Shown: positions 18,286 through 27,273 of the stretch, piece after piece | Layout: each line of letters starts with the position of its first letter | Position numbering within the stretch: position 1 is the first letter of the stretch | DNA from: CAXBCP01 sp047638395 | GTDB taxonomy: Bacteria; Pseudomonadota; Alphaproteobacteria; MPNO01; UBA830 | DNA: 64,000 bases | Reading direction: 5' to 3' | NCBI GenBank assembly: GCA_047638395.1 | Contig: JBLIMV010000001.1 | Location: 203,852 to 267,851 of the forward strand | Made by a program: the position numbers and the translations under genes | The notes under the pieces: generated by a model | Seen by the model: only the letters and a program-made list of their open reading frames with translations | The model's database searches: none | What the model was told of the DNA's origin: nothing

Positions 18286-21200
18286 ATGAAAATGGCGGGC
18301 ACGGAAGAACTTGATCATGTCTATCTGGTAGACGGATCAGCCTATATTTTCCGGGCTTTTCACGCCCTGCCGCCCATGACCCGCGCCGATGGCACACCGG
18401 TGAACGCCGTCTATGGTTTCGCCAACATGTTGACCAAGCTGGTCGAAGATTCGGACGCCGATTTTCTCGCCGTGATTTTCGACACCGCGCGCAAGACCTT
18501 CCGCAGCGATATCTATCCTGAATACAAGGCGCACCGCCCGCCGGCGCCGGAAGAACTGATCCCGCAATTCGACCTGATCCGCGAAGCGACACGCGCCTAC
18601 AGCCTGCCCTGCCTCGAGCTCGCTGGGTTCGAGGCCGACGATCTGATCGCTACTTACGCGCGCCACGCGGTGGAGCAGGGATTCGATGTCACCATCGTGT
18701 CGTCGGACAAGGATCTGATGCAGCTCGTCGGTCCCGGCGTGCGCATGATGGATCCGATGAAGAACAAGTTTATCGGGCTGGACGAAGTGGTTGAGAAATT
18801 CGGCGTGGCGCCCAACCGGGTGGTCGACGTACAGGCGTTGCTCGGCGATTCCACCGATAATGTGCCGGGTATCAAGGGTATCGGCGAGGCGCCGGCCGCC
18901 CAGCTTATCAACGAGTTCGGCAGTCTGGATGAGTTGTTCGAAGCGGCGAAAGATCCCGAAGCCGTCAAAGCGATGGCGATTGGCAAGGCCGATGCCTGCA
19001 AGGCGCGGATTTATGAGCTGGCCGGGCGTGAATTCAGCATCGGGTCGACCAAGCAGCTCAAGGAAGTGCTGATCGATGAGCTTAAATTGCCCGTCCCGAA
19101 TGACAAAAAGACCGGCAAACCGACGACGAACGCCGCGGCGATGAACCATCTGGCCGCCAAGGGCCACGAGATCGCGCAGAAGATTATCGACTACCGGTTC
19201 TATTCAAAGGTGAACACCAGCTTTGCCGACCTGGTCCATAACGAGCAGGAAATTGCCGATATCTCACGCCAGCTCGTCACCCTGCGCGCCGATGTGCCGG
19301 TCGATCACAAGATCGCCGAGTTTCAGAAAAAGCGCCCCGATCCGGAGATTCTGATCCCGTTTCTCGAAGAACAGGGTTTCAAGACCCTGCTATCCAGGGC
19401 GCGCTCTGAGTTTGGCGTCGAGGAGGTTGTTTCCACCCCCGATACCGAGACGGCGCCGGGCGATGCGGCCTACGAGCTGGTGCAGGATGAAGACGCGCTG
19501 AAAGAATGGATTGCCGCGGCCGAAGCGGTCGGTGTGGTGGCGTTCGATACAGAGACCTCGTCGCTGGATTCGATGCAGGCCGATCTGGTCGGGCTGTCCC
19601 TGTCGGTCAAGGGGGGCACTGCGTGCTATGTGCCGCTTGCCCATGTCGCAGCCGGTGGTGCTGCCGAGGGCGAGCTTGATCTCGGCGACGATGCCGCGCC
19701 AAAGGCGGCGGCGCCGAAGCAGATCGATTTCGATACAGCGATCGCCCTGCTCAAGCCGATGCTTGAAGACCCGGGGGTCCTGAAAGTCGGCCAGAACATT
19801 AAATACGACATGCAGGTGATGGCGCGTTACGGCATCGAAATAGCGCCGGTCGACGACACCATGGTCTTGTCCTATGTGCTCGAAGGCGGGATGCACGGGC
19901 ATGGCCTGGACGAACTGGCGACGTTGCTTCTCGGCCATACCAACATCAAATATTCAGAGGTTGCCGGTACCGGCAAGAAGCAGATCGGCTTTGCCGAGGT
20001 GGCGCTCGACAAGGCGCTCGACTACGCGGCGGAGGATGCCGAGGTTACGGGGCGTATATACCGCCAGCTCAAACCGCGCATCGCGACCGAGCATATGGCG
20101 ACCGTGTATGAGACGCTGGAACGTGCGCTTATCCCGGTGCTGTCCGACATGGAGCGCCGGGGCATCAGCATCGATGCGACCTTCCTGAAAGATCTGTCGG
20201 GCGATCTCGAAAAACGGGCCGCCGATATCGCGGAGGAAATTCACAAGCTTGCCGGGCGCGAATTCAATATCGGCTCGCCCAAGCAGCTCGGTGAAATTCT
20301 GTTCGATGAGATGAGCCTCGAAGGCGGCAAGAAGACCAAGACAGGCGCCTACGCCACCGGTGCCGATGTGCTCGAAGGTCTGGCGGCCCAGGGCCATGAT
20401 CTGCCCCGGCGGGTGCTCGACTGGCGTCAGCTCACCAAGCTGCGCAGCACCTATACCGATGCGCTGGTCGCCCAGATCAACCCGGAAACCAAGCGCGTAC
20501 ACACATCCTATGCGCAGGCGATCGCCTCGACCGGGCGGTTGTCATCGACCGATCCGAACCTGCAGAATATTCCGATCCGCACCGAAGAAGGGCGCAAGAT
20601 TCGCCAGGCCTTTATTGCCAACAAGGGCAATGTGCTGCTGTCGGCGGATTATTCGCAGATTGAATTGCGGCTGCTGGCGCATGTCGCCAAGATTGAAACA
20701 CTCGTCCAGGCCTTCCGCGACGGTCAGGACATTCACGCGATGACCGCGAGCGAGGTATTCGGCATCCCGGTCGAGGGCATGGACTCTTCTGTCCGGAGCC
20801 GGGCCAAGGCAATCAATTTCGGGATCATCTACGGCATCAGCCCGTTCGGGCTGGCGCGCCAGCTCGCAATTCCGCAGGGCGAGGCGAAGAAATACATCGA
20901 AAGCTATTTCGAAAAGTTCCCGGGCATCAAGGATTACATGGAAACGACCAAGACCTTCGCCCGCGAACACGGCTATGTGCAGACCATCTTCGGGCGCAAG
21001 TGTCATACCCCCGGCATTGCCGACAAAAACCCGGCGCGGCGCAATTTTTCCGAACGTGCGGCGATCAATGCGCCACTTCAGGGGGCGGCGGCGGATATTA
21101 TCAAGCGGGCGATGATCCGTATCGACCCGGCGCTGGAAAAGGCGGGGCTCAGCGCGAAGATGCTGCTGCAGGTGCATGATGAACTGATCTTCGAATTGCC

Positions 21201-21321
21201 TGCGGCGGAACTCGAAAAGACGGCAGCCCTGGTCAAAAAGGTGATGGAGGGTGCAGCCCACCTGGATGTGCCCTTGGTGGTTGAAACCGGTGCCGGCGCC
21301 AACTGGGATCAGGCGCACTAA
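18286..21321 (+). CDS. polA: DNA polymerase I
   Basis: PolA fills gaps and removes RNA primers. The 1011-residue protein has all three domains. The 5'-3' nuclease (about 10-290) includes LVDGSAYIFRAFHALPP and the helix-hairpin-helix GIKGIGEAPA. The 3'-5' exonuclease (about 385-590) retains DTETSSLD with the metal-binding Asp and Glu at about 421 and 423, so proofreading is probably active. The polymerase domain contains DPNLQNIPIRTEEGRKIRQA, SADYSQIELRLLAH, RAKAINFGIIYG and LQVHDELIFE. It is longer than E. coli Pol I because of linkers around residues 395-480. The start is ATG 18286, or the ATG two codons later. Confidence 0.98.
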   Translation: MKMAGTEELDHVYLVDGSAYIFRAFHALPPMTRADGTPVNAVYGFANMLTKLVEDSDADFLAVIFDTARKTFRSDIYPEYKAHRPPAPEELIPQFDLIREATRAYSLPCLELAGFEADDLIATYARHAVEQGFDVTIVSSDKDLMQLVGPGVRMMDPMKNKFIGLDEVVEKFGVAPNRVVDVQALLGDSTDNVPGIKGIGEAPAAQLINEFGSLDELFEAAKDPEAVKAMAIGKADACKARIYELAGREFSIGSTKQLKEVLIDELKLPVPNDKKTGKPTTNAAAMNHLAAKGHEIAQKIIDYRFYSKVNTSFADLVHNEQEIADISRQLVTLRADVPVDHKIAEFQKKRPDPEILIPFLEEQGFKTLLSRARSEFGVEEVVSTPDTETAPGDAAYELVQDEDALKEWIAAAEAVGVVAFDTETSSLDSMQADLVGLSLSVKGGTACYVPLAHVAAGGAAEGELDLGDDAAPKAAAPKQIDFDTAIALLKPMLEDPGVLKVGQNIKYDMQVMARYGIEIAPVDDTMVLSYVLEGGMHGHGLDELATLLLGHTNIKYSEVAGTGKKQIGFAEVALDKALDYAAEDAEVTGRIYRQLKPRIATEHMATVYETLERALIPVLSDMERRGISIDATFLKDLSGDLEKRAADIAEEIHKLAGREFNIGSPKQLGEILFDEMSLEGGKKTKTGAYATGADVLEGLAAQGHDLPRRVLDWRQLTKLRSTYTDALVAQINPETKRVHTSYAQAIASTGRLSSTDPNLQNIPIRTEEGRKIRQAFIANKGNVLLSADYSQIELRLLAHVAKIETLVQAFRDGQDIHAMTASEVFGIPVEGMDSSVRSRAKAINFGIIYGISPFGLARQLAIPQGEAKKYIESYFEKFPGIKDYMETTKTFAREHGYVQTIFGRKCHTPGIADKNPARRNFSERAAINAPLQGAAADIIKRAMIRIDPALEKAGLSAKMLLQVHDELIFELPAAELEKTAALVKKVMEGAAHLDVPLVVETGAGANWDQAH

Positions 21322-21465
21322 GCCACGTTCAGCCGGGCCAGCTGGGGTAGTTGGCGGTCTTCACATAATTTTAGAGAAATTCGCCTAAAAAGTAGGCATC
21401 GTCTTTCTCCGGCAACCTGGTTCTCAGGTTTCGGTGCTACTTCTGATTTTGGGTTGAATTCGCTC

Positions 21466-23469
21466 ATGTCTCTTCGTGTAAAGCTGCTCCTGGGTTTTTT
21501 GATCGTTCTGGTACTTGCCGGCGGCAAAGGCTATTTCGCGGTTCAGACCATCACATCCACCGGCCAGCTGGCGATGGATATCTATGACCGTCAGCTCATG
21601 GCGATCAGTTTCTCCAAATCCGGCATGATCCAATTTAACAAGATGGACCGGGTCCTCGTCGAAGCTCTGGCGGGCGGAGCAATCGACGACAAGGAAGAAA
21701 TGCTCGAAGATTTAAGCGATTCCCGGGAATCGCTTCTGGAAGATGTAGAGGTTGCGGCAACGCGGCTGGGGACGCCTGAGTCTAAAAAATTGGGCGCAGA
21801 GATCAAAGCGGGACTTGATGCCTGGTGGGGCCAGAGCACCCGACTGATTGAAAGCAAGCAGGGTGCGACGGTTGTTCGGATGTCGGAAGATCTGTTGGCG
21901 GTCGATCATTCGATATCTGAAAAGATCGAAGCGCTGGTCGATCATGCAAACGAACAGGGATACCTTGCCCGCGAAGCGGCGTCCTCCGCCACCAAGGTCG
22001 CAGAGAAAACCAACCTGATCGGCATGGTCGTCTTTTTTGCCATCGGCCTGATGATTGCATACTGGCTTGGTGTCGCGATCAGTAAGCCGATCAACCGTAT
22101 TAAGACCTCCATGCGCGACCTGGCAGACGGCATTGACCAGGGCGGCGACGCTCTGCAACAGCTCGACGATGTCCCGTATACCGACCGGCGCGATGAAATC
22201 GGCGCGATGGCCGGTTCGGTACAGGTATTCAAGGAAACCGCGATGCAGGTCGCGAAGCTTCAGGTGGATATGGTTGCCCGTGAACAGGCTGCCATCGTTG
22301 AAAAGGAAGAAGCTGTCGCCGCCGCACTTTCGGGCGAGGCCGATCGTGCTGCGGATATGGAGAAAACCCGGGCGGTTGCCGCTGATCGGGCAAAATATAT
22401 GGAGTTGATTTGCCGTAGTTACGACCACAGAATTACAGCGGCGCTGAAAAGCCTGATGTCTGCTTCGGGCGGTGTAGAGGAAACGTCCGTCTCAATCAAA
22501 AATAACGCAACCCAGACGACCAGCCGCGCCAAATCGGTTGAAGAAGCGGCAGAGCATGCGAGGTCGAACGTAGAGACTGTTGCCGCCGCTGCTGAAGAAC
22601 TGTCCGCGTCCGGGCAGGAAATCTCGCGTATCGTTGCGGAAAGCACGGCGATTGCCCAGTCGGCAGTGGAAGAAGCATCGCAGGCTAATGAGGGTGTGAA
22701 GGTGCTCGACGAGGCTGCCCAGAAGATTGGCGAAGTTGTCAGCCTGATCAACGAGATCGCCAGCCAGACGAATTTGCTGGCACTGAATGCGACGATAGAG
22801 GCGGCGCGCGCCGGCGAAGCCGGCAAGGGTTTTGCCGTGGTCGCGACGGAGGTCAAATCGCTGGCCGATCAGACAGCGCGGGCGACGGAGGATATCTCGT
22901 CGCAGATCGTCCAGATTCAGGACGCCACACGCGACGCCGTGGGCGCGATCAATCAGATCGGCGACACGATTACGAGTGTTGCACAGAGCACAGAAGCGAT
23001 TTCAGATGCTGCCGGCCAGCAGATGGCCGCAACCCAGGAAATTGCGACCAGTGCCGCGAATGCTGCATCGCAGACCCAGCAGGTGTCGACGAATATCGCC
23101 GAGGTCAACGCCGCGGCTTCGGATACCGACAACGCTGCAGGTGTTCTGGATCAGTCGGCCCAGGCCCTCAGCAATGAGACTGAATCGGTCGCAGATCTCC
23201 TCAAGAACTTTATGGTCGAAGTGAATTCCTTCGAAAAAATCGTTCGCGGCGAAAAAGATACAACAACCCGCGACACGGAAGCCGCGACCCCCGACGAACC
23301 CGAATCCGACGAAGCTGCGTCCGAAGAAATGCCGCCTGAAGAGATTCCGGCTGAAGAAACGCCGCCCGATGAAACCGCGCCCGATGAAACCGCGTCCGAA
23401 GAAACCGCGTCCGAAGAAACCCAGGACGCCGAAGCGGTGTCTCCGGAAGATGTCGAAAAGGCCGCCTGA
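21466..23469 (+). CDS. Methyl-accepting chemotaxis protein
   Basis: This transmembrane chemoreceptor has about 667 residues. A first membrane helix lies at about 5-28, followed by a periplasmic helical-bundle ligand domain, a second helix at about 185-210, a HAMP domain and a long signalling domain. The hairpin tip matches the family (INEIASQTNLLALNATIEAA). ATG at 21466 is chosen; a TTG four codons upstream is in frame. The last 65 residues form an acidic Glu/Pro/Thr-rich tail encoded by degenerate 15-bp repeats, with no CheR-binding pentapeptide. It is a solitary receptor with no che genes nearby. The ligand is unknown. Confidence 0.95.
   Translation: MSLRVKLLLGFLIVLVLAGGKGYFAVQTITSTGQLAMDIYDRQLMAISFSKSGMIQFNKMDRVLVEALAGGAIDDKEEMLEDLSDSRESLLEDVEVAATRLGTPESKKLGAEIKAGLDAWWGQSTRLIESKQGATVVRMSEDLLAVDHSISEKIEALVDHANEQGYLAREAASSATKVAEKTNLIGMVVFFAIGLMIAYWLGVAISKPINRIKTSMRDLADGIDQGGDALQQLDDVPYTDRRDEIGAMAGSVQVFKETAMQVAKLQVDMVAREQAAIVEKEEAVAAALSGEADRAADMEKTRAVAADRAKYMELICRSYDHRITAALKSLMSASGGVEETSVSIKNNATQTTSRAKSVEEAAEHARSNVETVAAAAEELSASGQEISRIVAESTAIAQSAVEEASQANEGVKVLDEAAQKIGEVVSLINEIASQTNLLALNATIEAARAGEAGKGFAVVATEVKSLADQTARATEDISSQIVQIQDATRDAVGAINQIGDTITSVAQSTEAISDAAGQQMAATQEIATSAANAASQTQQVSTNIAEVNAAASDTDNAAGVLDQSAQALSNETESVADLLKNFMVEVNSFEKIVRGEKDTTTRDTEAATPDEPESDEAASEEMPPEEIPAEETPPDETAPDETASEETASEETQDAEAVSPEDVEKAA
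23335..23423 (+). repeat. Degenerate 15-bp tandem repeats encoding the acidic MCP tail
   Basis: Successive 15-bp units such as CCCGATGAAACCGCG (twice) and TCCGAAGAAACCGCG run to 23423. They encode repeats of the type P/S-D/E-E-T-A. The array is in frame, so copy-number change would alter tail length without a frameshift. Confidence 0.85.
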
Positions 23470-23490
23470 TACCGGCCAGCCGGCCACGGC

Positions 23491-25191
23491 TCAGACCACA
23501 GATATTTCCTGATCGGGCCGGTTGCGGCCCATCACACGGGTGAGCAGGATGACCGGGATGACCCCGGCGGCGACAATGGTCAGCGCGCCAAGGGCGCATT
23601 CTTCGAGCATTTCATCAGACGCGAACTGATAGACATAGGTCGCCAGCGTGTCGAAATTGAACGGTCGCAGCAGCAGGGTCGCCGGCAGTTCCTTCATGCA
23701 ATCGACGAAGATCAGGATCGCTGCCGTCATCATGCTGCCGCGGATTATCGGCAGGTTTACTTTTATCAGCGCCTGCGCCGGCCCGTGCTTCAGCGTTCGT
23801 GCGGCGTCGTCCATATGCGGCGTGACGCGCCCGAGCCCGGCTTCGAGCGTGCCGTAGGCCAACGCCAGAAACCGCACCACATAAGCGAACAGCACCGCAA
23901 CGATGGTGCCCGAAAGGATCAGTCCCGTACTGACACCGAACGTGCCGCGCATAAAACCATCGATGGTGTTGTCGAAGGCGCCGAACGGAAACAGGATACC
24001 GATGGCGAGCACCGCCCCTGGTACCGCGTAGCCGAGACTGGCAAACCGCGCGAGATTGCGCAGCGTTGTGCTTTTGCGCAGTCGCACCGCATAGGCGAGA
24101 AACAGACCGATCAGCACGGCGACCCCGGCGGCGAGGGCCGCCAGCAGGATGCTGTTGAAAGCTGCCTGCGGGAAGCGGTTGTTAAGCGAGACGTCATAGA
24201 ATTCGATCGCGTAGGACATCAGCAGACCGGCCGGGACGACAAACCCGATTAGAATCGGGGTCGTACACACGACGAGGGCAAGCGCCCTGCGCCCGCCGCG
24301 AAGTTCGAACCGTACCGGGCGCCGCGGCCGGGTGGACGTGTCGTGATAGCCGCGCTTGCGCCGGGCCAGCCGCTCCGCGACCAGCAGAAAGACAACAAAT
24401 ATCAGCATGACGACGGCGATCTGGGCGCCACCGCCCGTATTGTTCATCACCAGCCAGACGTTGAACATGCCGGTGGTCAGGGTCTGGACGGCGAAGAAAT
24501 CGACCGTGCCGAAATCGTTCAGTGTTTCCATCAGGACAAGGGCGACGCCGACGACAATGGATGGGCGCGCCATCGGCAGAGAGACGCGACGGAATGCTGC
24601 CCAGGGCGAACACCCGAGGGTTCGCGCCGCTTCGCCGACGCCGGAAGACTGTTCGAGAAACGCCGAGCGTGCCAGCAGGTAGACGTAGGGGTAGAGCGTC
24701 ATCGTCATCACGACGATCGCGCCGCCGAGCGAACGGATTTCGGGGAACCAGTAATCCCGTGACGTCGTCCAGCCGAAGATATCGCGCAGCAAAATCTGCA
24801 CCGGGCCCGCATATTCCAGAATGTCGGTATAGACGTAAGCGACCACATAGGCGGGCATCGCCAGCGGCAGGACCAGCGCCCATTCGAAAATGCGCCGGCC
24901 CGGGAATGCGCATGTGGTGATCAGCCACGCCCCGCTCACGCCGATCAGGATTGTGCCGGCGGCAACGCCGGCCATCAGTTCCAGCGTGGACAGGATGTAC
25001 CCGGGAAGGACGGTCTCCCACAGATGCGGCCAGATATTTTCTGTCGGGAAGAAAGCGGCGCCAAGGACCGTGAGGATCGGCAGAGCGACGATTGCCGTAA
25101 TAACGAAAGCGCCCGCGGCCCAGGGGTCCAGTTTGAACCGTCGGGTGCCGCGGGCGCGTGCGTTAACTGTTGAAGCCTGAATGCCGGTCAT
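23491..25191 (-). CDS. fbpB: Ferric iron ABC transporter permease (FbpB/SfuB type)
   Basis: The 566-residue membrane protein is a fused double permease with about 12 helices and two binding-protein-dependent transport domains. Each half carries an EAA-type loop for the ATPase (for example GEAARTLGCSPWAAFRRVSL and DDAARTLKHGPAQALIKVNL). This architecture is that of ferric iron permeases FbpB, SfuB and HitB. It lies 38 bp downstream of the periplasmic binding protein and would be co-transcribed with it. The matching ATPase (FbpC) is absent; the next gene is the convergent chemoreceptor, so the ATPase must be encoded elsewhere. Confidence 0.92.
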   Translation of the reverse strand: MTGIQASTVNARARGTRRFKLDPWAAGAFVITAIVALPILTVLGAAFFPTENIWPHLWETVLPGYILSTLELMAGVAAGTILIGVSGAWLITTCAFPGRRIFEWALVLPLAMPAYVVAYVYTDILEYAGPVQILLRDIFGWTTSRDYWFPEIRSLGGAIVVMTMTLYPYVYLLARSAFLEQSSGVGEAARTLGCSPWAAFRRVSLPMARPSIVVGVALVLMETLNDFGTVDFFAVQTLTTGMFNVWLVMNNTGGGAQIAVVMLIFVVFLLVAERLARRKRGYHDTSTRPRRPVRFELRGGRRALALVVCTTPILIGFVVPAGLLMSYAIEFYDVSLNNRFPQAAFNSILLAALAAGVAVLIGLFLAYAVRLRKSTTLRNLARFASLGYAVPGAVLAIGILFPFGAFDNTIDGFMRGTFGVSTGLILSGTIVAVLFAYVVRFLALAYGTLEAGLGRVTPHMDDAARTLKHGPAQALIKVNLPIIRGSMMTAAILIFVDCMKELPATLLLRPFNFDTLATYVYQFASDEMLEECALGALTIVAAGVIPVILLTRVMGRNRPDQEISVV

Positions 25192-25229
25192 AGGAGACTT
25201 TTTTCAGGCAAAGACCCGGAGGTCAATCC

Positions 25230-26273
25230 TCAGTTGGTCACTGGTCCGTCATTATAGCCGACCGTGTTGACGATTTTCAGCGCGGCAGACCGGTTCTTGG
25301 CGATCGTGTCGAGCGAAACCGTGTCACGCGGGAACTTGCCCCATGACTCGAGCAGGGGAGACGCCTTCACGTTCGGGTCGATCGGGTATTCGTTGTTGAC
25401 GTTGGCATAGATGCTCTGGGCTTTCTTGCTTGTCAGAAATTCCATCAGTTTGAGGGCGTTCGCTTTGTTCGGCGAATGCTTCGTCATCATCACGCCGCTG
25501 ACATTCATGTGGGTGCCTTTGCCCGCGAGTGTCGGGAAGACGAGATTGGCGGAAGCGGCCCAGGGCTTTTGCTTCTCGTTCTTCAGCATCAGCGCCATGT
25601 AATAGTGGTTGCCCACGGCGACATCGCAGACGCCTTCCATGATCGCCTTGACCTGCGCGCGGTCGTTGCCCTGGGGTTTGCGTGCCAGGTTTGCCTTGAC
25701 GCCCCTCAGCCACTCGGTGGCCTTGGCTTCGCCGTAATGGCCGATATAGGCGGCGAGCATGGCAATGTTGTAGGCGTGGTCGCCCTTGCGGGTGCAGACC
25801 TTGCCGCGCCATTTCGGATCGGCGAGCTCTTCGTAGGATGTAATCGCGCCTTTGCTGACACGGTCCTTCGACGTGTAGAGCAGACGCGCCCGCAGTGTCA
25901 GCCCGTACCACAGGCCTTCGGCATCGCGATAAGCGGCAGGAACCGCTTTTTCCAGTGCAGCGGATTTAACCGGCTGTGCAAGCCCTGCATTGACGACCGC
26001 CGCCAGCCGCCCGATATCGACCGTGAAGACCAGGTCGGCCGGGCTGTTGCGCCCTTCCGCCTGAAGACGTTTGATCAGGCCTTTCTTGGCGAAGACGACG
26101 TTGACCTTCACGCCGGTTTCCTGGGTGAAGGCATCGAAAAGCGGTTTCACCAAAACGCCCTGGCGATAGGAATAGACGTTAACTTCGGCCGCGGAGGCGC
26201 CAGACATGGGTGCCGTTACGGTTGCTGTCGGCGCCGCAATCAATGCGACGGCGGCGAGGAGGCGGTATTTCAT
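25230..26273 (-). CDS. fbpA: Ferric iron ABC transporter substrate-binding protein (FbpA/FutA type)
   Basis: The 347-residue protein has a signal peptide (about 1-29, ending GASAA) and then the class-defining VNVYSYRQ start of the mature periplasmic ferric-binding protein. Iron-ligand tyrosines are likely those in VYSYR and VGNHYYM; the family holds Fe(III) with tyrosines in the cleft between two lobes. Other family segments are ADLVFTVDIGRL, YEELADPKWRGKVCTRKG and NVSGVMMTKHS. It is the first gene of an operon with fbpB. A Fur-like box (26387-26401) lies about 115 bp upstream, so repression by iron is likely. Confidence 0.93.
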   Translation of the reverse strand: MKYRLLAAVALIAAPTATVTAPMSGASAAEVNVYSYRQGVLVKPLFDAFTQETGVKVNVVFAKKGLIKRLQAEGRNSPADLVFTVDIGRLAAVVNAGLAQPVKSAALEKAVPAAYRDAEGLWYGLTLRARLLYTSKDRVSKGAITSYEELADPKWRGKVCTRKGDHAYNIAMLAAYIGHYGEAKATEWLRGVKANLARKPQGNDRAQVKAIMEGVCDVAVGNHYYMALMLKNEKQKPWAASANLVFPTLAGKGTHMNVSGVMMTKHSPNKANALKLMEFLTSKKAQSIYANVNNEYPIDPNVKASPLLESWGKFPRDTVSLDTIAKNRSAALKIVNTVGYNDGPVTN

Positions 26274-26386
26274 CCTGGAAACTCCCTGGAAGCGTGAGGA
26301 CCCTGAGCGGATCCTGTTTGTTGACCCAAATATAACTTGTCTTCTGAGCGTTTTCTAAGGGCTTCACATTATCCTGTCAACGGTAA

Positions 26387-26401
26387 TGCAAATCATTCGC
26401 A
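26387..26401. promoter_or_regulatory. Fur-type iron box upstream of fbpA
   Basis: TGCAAAT-C-ATTCGCA is a 7-1-7 inverted repeat with one mismatch. It closely resembles the TGCAAATNATTTGCA sites bound by alphaproteobacterial Fur proteins. It lies in the region shared by fbpA and the divergent PadR-like gene. Confidence 0.7.
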
Positions 26402-26433
26402 ATATTGTGACGGTGTCCAGTAAAGAGATATAT

Positions 26434-26469
26434 CCAATTATTTCAATTGGTTAATTGATGCTGATCAAT
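26434..26469. promoter_or_regulatory. Two further inverted repeats in the fbpA/padR-like intergenic region
   Basis: CCAATT-ATTTC-AATTGG (26434-26450) and ATTGAT-GCTG-ATCAAT (26454-26469) are perfect 6-bp dyads lying between the two iron boxes. They could be operators, for instance for the divergent PadR-like protein. The A/T-rich setting makes chance dyads more likely. Confidence 0.35.
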
Positions 26470-26492
26470 CCAGGAAAATTATTATTATTGTA

Positions 26493-26511
26493 ATTGAGAA
26501 TGAGTCGCAAT
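26493..26511. promoter_or_regulatory. Second Fur-like box near the PadR-like gene
   Basis: ATTGAGAAT-G-AGTCGCAAT is a 9-1-9 dyad with seven of nine positions matching. It resembles classical Fur sites of the ATTGAGAATNATTCTCAAT type and lies 55 bp before the divergent gene start. Confidence 0.55.
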
Positions 26512-26565
26512 AAGAAGGGGGTGCAAAACCACGCGATCACCGCGCCAAACATATGAGGCTTCCTG

Positions 26566-27195
26566 ATGAGAAATACCGAAAAAGCCGTTCTCCAACCGGA
26601 TCTCGCGTCGGTGACGATCCTGCCATCCGGCAATTGTCCCGCGCATGCCTACCTGGATGCTGCGGCGGCGCTCGATCTCGCTATCCTCGGCGCGACTGCC
26701 TGCCGCATGACACCGCTGGCCCGCCTGGTCGATACAGTGTGGTGCCTGACGGGTGGTGGCTGGCGCCCCCCGACCGACGTGATCCACGAAGCATTGCGCA
26801 CAGCCAATGCCGCGGGTACGGTTCTTGCGACCGAAAGCTGGGTGCGGTCGATACCGTTTTTCTACACATTGACGCCGAAAGGCGCGAAAGCATTCCGCGC
26901 GTTGATGATGCGGCCGCTGCCGGCATGGGACGATCCGATTTCGCGTTCCGCTGCGGCAATCAAGTTCGGGCTGCTGGACGTGACCGACGATACCGAGATC
27001 GTCGCTGTTGCCGCCGATCTGAAACGGTTCTATCTGGAATCGCGCCGCGGACTCGAAGCCCGCCGTGAAAGCCTCGCGGTCGACCGGGCCTACCTCCACG
27101 CCGCTGTCGGTGACCGCATTGCCTGGGCAGATCAGCGCATCCATGCCCTGGACGATCTGTTGCGCACCAGGATGCGGCCAAAGATCGTTCACTGA
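26566..27195 (+). CDS. PadR-like winged-helix regulator, divergent from fbpA
   Basis: The 209-residue protein resembles PadR regulators. After a divergent N-terminus, a winged-helix region contains GGGWRPPTDVIHEALRTANA (about 65-84) in place of the usual recognition helix, and the wing is followed by FFYTLTPKGAKAFRALM, the PadR YYRLTpaG motif. The C-terminal half (IKFGLLDVTDDTEIVAVAAD, then a long helix of Arg and Glu) matches the dimerisation domain. It is transcribed away from fbpA across a region with two Fur-like boxes, suggesting an iron-linked regulator. The similarity is distant, so the family call is moderate; the targets are unknown. Confidence 0.62.
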   Translation: MRNTEKAVLQPDLASVTILPSGNCPAHAYLDAAAALDLAILGATACRMTPLARLVDTVWCLTGGGWRPPTDVIHEALRTANAAGTVLATESWVRSIPFFYTLTPKGAKAFRALMMRPLPAWDDPISRSAAAIKFGLLDVTDDTEIVAVAADLKRFYLESRRGLEARRESLAVDRAYLHAAVGDRIAWADQRIHALDDLLRTRMRPKIVH

Positions 27196-27223
27196 CGCGC
27201 CGTCAGCAAGGATCTGATCCATA

Positions 27224-27254
27224 AAAAAGCCGGCAATGAATGCCGGCCTTTTTC
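27224..27254. terminator. Bidirectional terminator between the PadR-like gene and pckA
   Basis: GCCGGCA/TGCCGGC with a 5-nt loop is followed by CTTTTTC on the plus strand and by TTTTTTAT on the minus strand. It serves both convergent genes. Confidence 0.9.
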
Positions 27255-27273
27255 GTAACTATTGCGAACGCGA

